A DNA stretch of 64,000 nt from Luteibacter yeojuensis (GTDB lineage Bacteria > Pseudomonadota > Gammaproteobacteria > Xanthomonadales > Rhodanobacteraceae): assembly GCF_000964085.1 (NCBI RefSeq), contig NZ_JZRB01000008.1, positions 27,488 to 91,487 on the forward strand, given 5' to 3'. A program made the position numbers and the translations under genes. Shown piece after piece: positions 60,899-64,000 of the stretch. The notes below the pieces were generated by a model. That model made no database searches. It had not been told where the DNA came from and saw only the letters and a program-made list of their open reading frames with translations. Position 1 is the stretch's first letter. Every line of letters begins with the position of its first letter.

Positions 60899-61825
60899 TC
60901 AGTAAATCTTCGGCTCGCCCGCCGGCCGCGTCTTGAATCGCTTGTGCACCCACAAATACTGCTCCGGCGCCTCGCGCACCATCTGCTCGATCTGCTGGTT
61001 CACCCGCTCGGTATCGAGGGCCGCATCGGCCGACGGGAAGGCTTCCATCGGCGCACCCAGGCGCATGGCGTAACCGGAATCATCGGGCAGGCGGCGGTGG
61101 TAGAACGGGATGACCACCGCGTTCGACAGCCGCGCGAGGTGGTGCGTGGCGGTGATGGTGGCCGCGCGCACGCCGAAGAACGGCGCGAACACGTTGTCCT
61201 TGCTGCGCATGTCCTGGTCGGGCGCGTACCACAGCGTGCCACCCTGCCTGAGGTACTTCACCGTGCCGCGGATGTCGTCCTTCTCGAACATGGCGGCGGC
61301 GTAGTGCAGGCGCGCCCGCAGCACCGCGAACTCGAACACATCCGAATCCATGCGCCGGTACATGCCGGCGATGCGGATGCGCTGCGAGACCAGGCGCGCG
61401 CAAAGCTCAAGGTGCGAGAAGTGGCCACCCACCAGCAGCACGCCGCGGCCGGCGGCGCGCGCGGCCTCGAGGTGCTCCAGGCCCTCGATGGTGACCGGCA
61501 CCTGGGCGATGGCCTTGTCCGAGCCCATCCAGCCGAGCGCGAACTCCGCCAGCATCATGCCCACGTCGCACAGGTTGGCCCGCACCAGCGCCTTCTGCTC
61601 GTCGGGCGAGAGGCCGGGGAAGCACAAGGCGATGTTGGTGGCGGCGACGCGGCGGCGTTCCTTGTTCAGGTGCAGCGCCAGGCGCCCGGCGAGGCGGCCC
61701 AGGCCCATGAGCCAGCGGAAGGGCAGGTGGGCCATGAGCCAGATGACGCCCACGCCCGCCCACGCCGGCCAGTTCTTCCGGCCGAGCAGCCTGGCGGTGA
61801 GGGTGGGGCGGGGCATTCCGGGCAT
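60899..61825 (-). CDS. Lauroyl/myristoyl acyltransferase, LpxL-like
   Basis: A 308-residue inner-membrane acyltransferase adding a secondary acyl chain to Kdo2-lipid IVA. Catalytic HxxxxE is HFSHLE in GGHFSHLELCARL (about 131-136); also GRGVLLVGGHF, YAPDQDMRSKDNVFAPFFG and the C-terminal LWVHKRFKTRP. ATG at 61825 (or 61816). Divergent from waaA, a common pairing in the order. LpxL versus LpxM not resolved. Confidence 0.92.
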   Translation of the reverse strand: MPGMPRPTLTARLLGRKNWPAWAGVGVIWLMAHLPFRWLMGLGRLAGRLALHLNKERRRVAATNIALCFPGLSPDEQKALVRANLCDVGMMLAEFALGWMGSDKAIAQVPVTIEGLEHLEAARAAGRGVLLVGGHFSHLELCARLVSQRIRIAGMYRRMDSDVFEFAVLRARLHYAAAMFEKDDIRGTVKYLRQGGTLWYAPDQDMRSKDNVFAPFFGVRAATITATHHLARLSNAVVIPFYHRRLPDDSGYAMRLGAPMEAFPSADAALDTERVNQQIEQMVREAPEQYLWVHKRFKTRPAGEPKIY

Positions 61826-61854
61826 GGCCGGCCATTGTAGCGGACTGGGGCGGC

Positions 61855-61860
61855 TATACT
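61855..61860 (+). promoter_or_regulatory. Probable -10 box for waaA
   Basis: CGGCTATACT, a good -10 (TATACT) 32 bases before the GTG. A TTGTAG is upstream at 61835 but the 14-base spacing is short. Confidence 0.4.
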
Positions 61861-61891
61861 GCCCGGCCACCGTCCGTTGCCCGGGAATCGC

Positions 61892-63163
61892 GTGCTGCTG
61901 CGCCTGCTCTACAACCTGGCCATGTTCCTGTTCACGCCGCTGGTGATGCTGCGCCTCATCGGCCGTGGCATGCGCTATGGCGATTACCACGTGCGCTGGC
62001 GCGAGCGCTTCGGCAGCTTCAGGGAGCCACGCCTGGCGGGTTGCCTGTGGGTGCACGCGGTGTCGGTGGGTGAAGTGAACGCGGCCGAGCCGCTGGTGAA
62101 GGCCTTGATGGAGGCCTACCCGCGGGCGCCCATGCTGGTCACGACGGTGACGCCGACGGGCTCCGAGCGCGTGCGCCAGCTGTTCGGCGGCAGCGTGCAC
62201 AGCGTGTACCTGCCGTACGACCTGCCGTTCGCCGTCAAGCGCTTCCTGCGCAATACGCGGCCGCGCCTGGCCGTGATCGTCGAGACCGAGATCTGGCCGA
62301 ACCTCTACTTCGCCTGCCGCCGCCACGGCATCCCGCTGCTCATCGCCAACGCGCGCCTCTCCGAGCGTTCGCTCAAGGGCTATGCGCGCATGAGCTCGCT
62401 GGTGCGCCGCGCCCTGCGTTGCGTCAGCCACATCGCCGCGCAATCGCGCACCGACGCGGCCCGCTACCGGCTGCTGGGCGCCGAGCCCAGCCAGCTCACC
62501 GTGTGCGGCAACCTCAAGTTCGACATGCCGGTGCCCATGGCCGCGCTCGAATCGGGCACGGCCATGCGTGAAGCCTGGGGCAGCGGCCGCCCGGTGTGGA
62601 TCGCCGCCAGCACGCACGAGGGCGAAGAGATGTGCGTCTTCGAGGCGCACACCGAAGTGATGCGCCGCCTGCCCGATGCCTTGCTGCTCATCGCGCCGCG
62701 CCACCCGGAGCGCTTCAAGGCCGTCGAGGCCTCGGTGCGCAGCCTTGGCTTCAACGTGGCCACGCGCAGCGCCGACCGCGTGCCGGGGCACAACACGCAA
62801 TGCTTCGTCATCGACTCGATGGGCGAGCTGCTGCGCTTCTTCGCCGCATCCGACGTGGCCTTCGTGGGTGGCAGCCTGGTCTCCATCGGCGGCCACAACG
62901 TGCTCGAGCCCGCCGCCCTCGGCAAGCCCGTGCTCGTGGGCCCGTACACCTACAACTTCGAAGAGATCACCCAGGCCCTGCTCGACGAGGGCGGCGGCCA
63001 GCGCGTGCAGGATGGCACCGAGCTGGGTACCGAGGTGCTTTCGCTGTTGCGCGACGGCACCCGCCGCCAGGCGATGGGTGCCGCCGCACGCCGCGTGTTC
63101 GAGAGCGAGCGGGGTTCGGTGGGGAAGGTGATGACGCTGGTGGATAACCTGCTGCAGGAGTGA
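61892..63163 (+). CDS. waaA: 3-deoxy-D-manno-octulosonic acid (Kdo) transferase
   Basis: A 423-residue membrane-anchored GT-B enzyme attaching Kdo to lipid A precursor. N-terminal anchor, RWRERFGSF, catalytic Glu in WVHAVSVGEVNAAEPLV, ETEIWPNLYFACRRHGIPLLIANARLSERS, ASTHEGEE and GGSLVSIGGHNVLEPAALGKPVLVGPYTYNF. GTG at 61892 is the likely start; TTG at 61877 is possible. Confidence 0.95.
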   Translation: MLLRLLYNLAMFLFTPLVMLRLIGRGMRYGDYHVRWRERFGSFREPRLAGCLWVHAVSVGEVNAAEPLVKALMEAYPRAPMLVTTVTPTGSERVRQLFGGSVHSVYLPYDLPFAVKRFLRNTRPRLAVIVETEIWPNLYFACRRHGIPLLIANARLSERSLKGYARMSSLVRRALRCVSHIAAQSRTDAARYRLLGAEPSQLTVCGNLKFDMPVPMAALESGTAMREAWGSGRPVWIAASTHEGEEMCVFEAHTEVMRRLPDALLLIAPRHPERFKAVEASVRSLGFNVATRSADRVPGHNTQCFVIDSMGELLRFFAASDVAFVGGSLVSIGGHNVLEPAALGKPVLVGPYTYNFEEITQALLDEGGGQRVQDGTELGTEVLSLLRDGTRRQAMGAAARRVFESERGSVGKVMTLVDNLLQE

Positions 63164-63169
63164 CGCGGG

Positions 63170-63757
63170 TCAGTCCACGTAGCTCGACGCGCCCACGGCG
63201 GAATTGCACGAGAAACGCGCCTCGACCTTCGTCTCCCCGCCCACGCGCGGCGCACCGAATGCGAAGCTGGCGAAGCGCACGCGCCGGCCGGCGTCGGCGC
63301 AGGCCTTATGGATGTGCACGGTGACGGCGTCGTACGCGGCCCGCAGCGGCCCGGTGGCTTCCACCAGGCCCGGCGTGGGCGGCATGCCATTGCCAAGCAC
63401 CGCGGTGACCGCGGGTACGCGGGTGTTCCCGATCACCAGATCCTGCGCGCCGTCGAGCAGGCGGCACGTGGCATAAGCCCGCTGCCGCACGGCGCCTTCG
63501 CGGGTATCGAACTGGGTGCGCTTGGCACCGTCGTGGTATTCGGCGAGCACGCCGTCGCGGTCGTCGCATGCCGCCAGCATGTTGCGCCAGAGCGTGGCGG
63601 CCACCTCGGCGTGCGGCGTGCCCAGCCGGGCTTTCTGCAGGATATCGAGTTCGATGCTGGTGGCGGGCGCCTGCGCGGTGACGCGCGGCGTGCCGATGGC
63701 GGCAGTGGCGATGGGCGTGGCGGCGATGAGCGAAAGGGCGAGGAGGGTACGGGTCAT
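63170..63757 (-). CDS. Uncharacterised secreted protein
   Basis: A 195-residue protein with a signal peptide (MTRTLLALSLIAATPIATAA, cleavage near residue 19-20). I do not recognise the family. The mature part has four cysteines (ACDDRDG, TCRLLDG, KACADAG, FSCNSA), likely two disulfides, and ends GGETKVEARFSCNSAVGASS. Convergent with waaA (6-base gap). ATG at 63757; longer frame upstream rejected. Confidence 0.7.
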   Translation of the reverse strand: MTRTLLALSLIAATPIATAAIGTPRVTAQAPATSIELDILQKARLGTPHAEVAATLWRNMLAACDDRDGVLAEYHDGAKRTQFDTREGAVRQRAYATCRLLDGAQDLVIGNTRVPAVTAVLGNGMPPTPGLVEATGPLRAAYDAVTVHIHKACADAGRRVRFASFAFGAPRVGGETKVEARFSCNSAVGASSYVD

Positions 63758-63910
63758 GGGGTCTTCCTTGGGGAGGGGCGCACGGGCATCCGCTCGTGCG
63801 TGGGGGCCATGCCGGCGGCGTGGCCAGGCGGGGGTCATTTTGCCGGGGCCACATGCGGCGGGATGTACGGTTTCTACGCGACGGCGTGTCGGTGAAGTGA
63901 CTGCAATGCT

Positions 63911-63926
63911 GTAGGGCAATCCCTAC
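63911..63926. other. Short dyad GTAGGG-CAAT-CCCTAC
   Basis: A perfect 6-base inverted repeat 25 bases before the final terminator. No T-run; role unknown. Confidence 0.3.
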
Positions 63927-63950
63927 GATTGGTGGGTTGGGAACAAAAAA

Positions 63951-63976
63951 AACGGCCCTTGCGGGCCGTTTTTTTT
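63951..63976. terminator. Bidirectional rho-independent terminator at window end
   Basis: AACGGCCC TTGC GGGCCGTT followed by T8; an A8 run precedes it. It lies upstream of the minus-strand secreted protein gene, so it probably ends a minus-strand gene lying beyond the window. Confidence 0.88.
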
Positions 63977-64000
63977 ATCGCGCGCAATGAGGTGACCCCC

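Overview
The window looks like chromosomal DNA of a high-GC gammaproteobacterium of the order Lysobacterales (Xanthomonadales), most like the Rhodanobacteraceae (Luteibacter/Dyella type). This is inferred from gene content (zapA-6S RNA-folate cyclo-ligase, rph-yicC, gmk, rpoZ-spoT-ridA-recG, a cyd operon with cydP and cydX, DUF1631-PilZ), from heavy use of GTG/TTG starts with 1-8 nt gene overlaps, and from REP-like hairpins of the form TGTGGGAGCGCGCTTGCGCGCGAT. I see no tRNA, rRNA, insertion sequence, prophage or CRISPR array.

Layout. 1-6.4 kb: end of a VIT/CCC1 transporter, then a minus-strand group (EF-hand protein, cation:proton antiporter, MFS exporter, diguanylate cyclase), then cysteine synthase and a small membrane protein. 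6.4-7.55 kb: a two-gene VapBC45-like toxin-antitoxin pair with an inverted repeat upstream. 7.56-13 kb: folE followed by three overlapping genes that look like a MukBEF/MksFEB-type condensin. 13-17.2 kb: rmuC; a folate cyclo-ligase/EVE/rpiA operon; 6S RNA; zapA and a ZapB-like gene. 17.2-24.9 kb: UPF0149-pepP, cydPABX, pepQ, an unknown CxxC protein. 24.6-31.2 kb: PilZ/DUF1631, hemW, rdgB, a GNAT acetyltransferase, rph, yicC.

31.2-43.2 kb is an accessory region rich in exported proteins: two LprI-like proteins, a SnoaL-like protein, a serine hydrolase, an S1/P1 nuclease, a penicillin-acylase-like enzyme coupled to an amidohydrolase, an SDR/AraC pair, and a GYF_2-type membrane protein followed by a truncated copy of itself. 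It separates yicC from gmk. 43.3-48.4 kb: gmk, then mlaFEDCB converging on mlaA at a shared terminator; this block separates gmk from rpoZ. 48.5-53.8 kb: rpoZ, spoT, ridA, recG. 53.9-64 kb: an ELM1-like protein, a RutE-like reductase, YceI, a CHCC zinc-finger protein, then LPS genes (GT4, O-antigen ligase, GT2, VirK/YbjX, lpxL, waaA), and an unknown secreted protein.

Together the window is mostly housekeeping: envelope lipid and LPS maintenance (mla, waa, lpxL), respiration (cyd), nucleotide and stringent-response functions (gmk, rdgB, rpoZ, spoT), RNA processing (rph, yicC, 6S RNA) and DNA maintenance (recG, rmuC, condensin). The points most worth a second look are the condensin-like operon without a visible JetD partner beside a toxin-antitoxin pair, the exported-enzyme island inside a conserved block, the shared -35 with a possibly leaderless mRNA at 17.2 kb, the mini-ORF before mlaD, and the decayed tandem duplicate at 42.9 kb.
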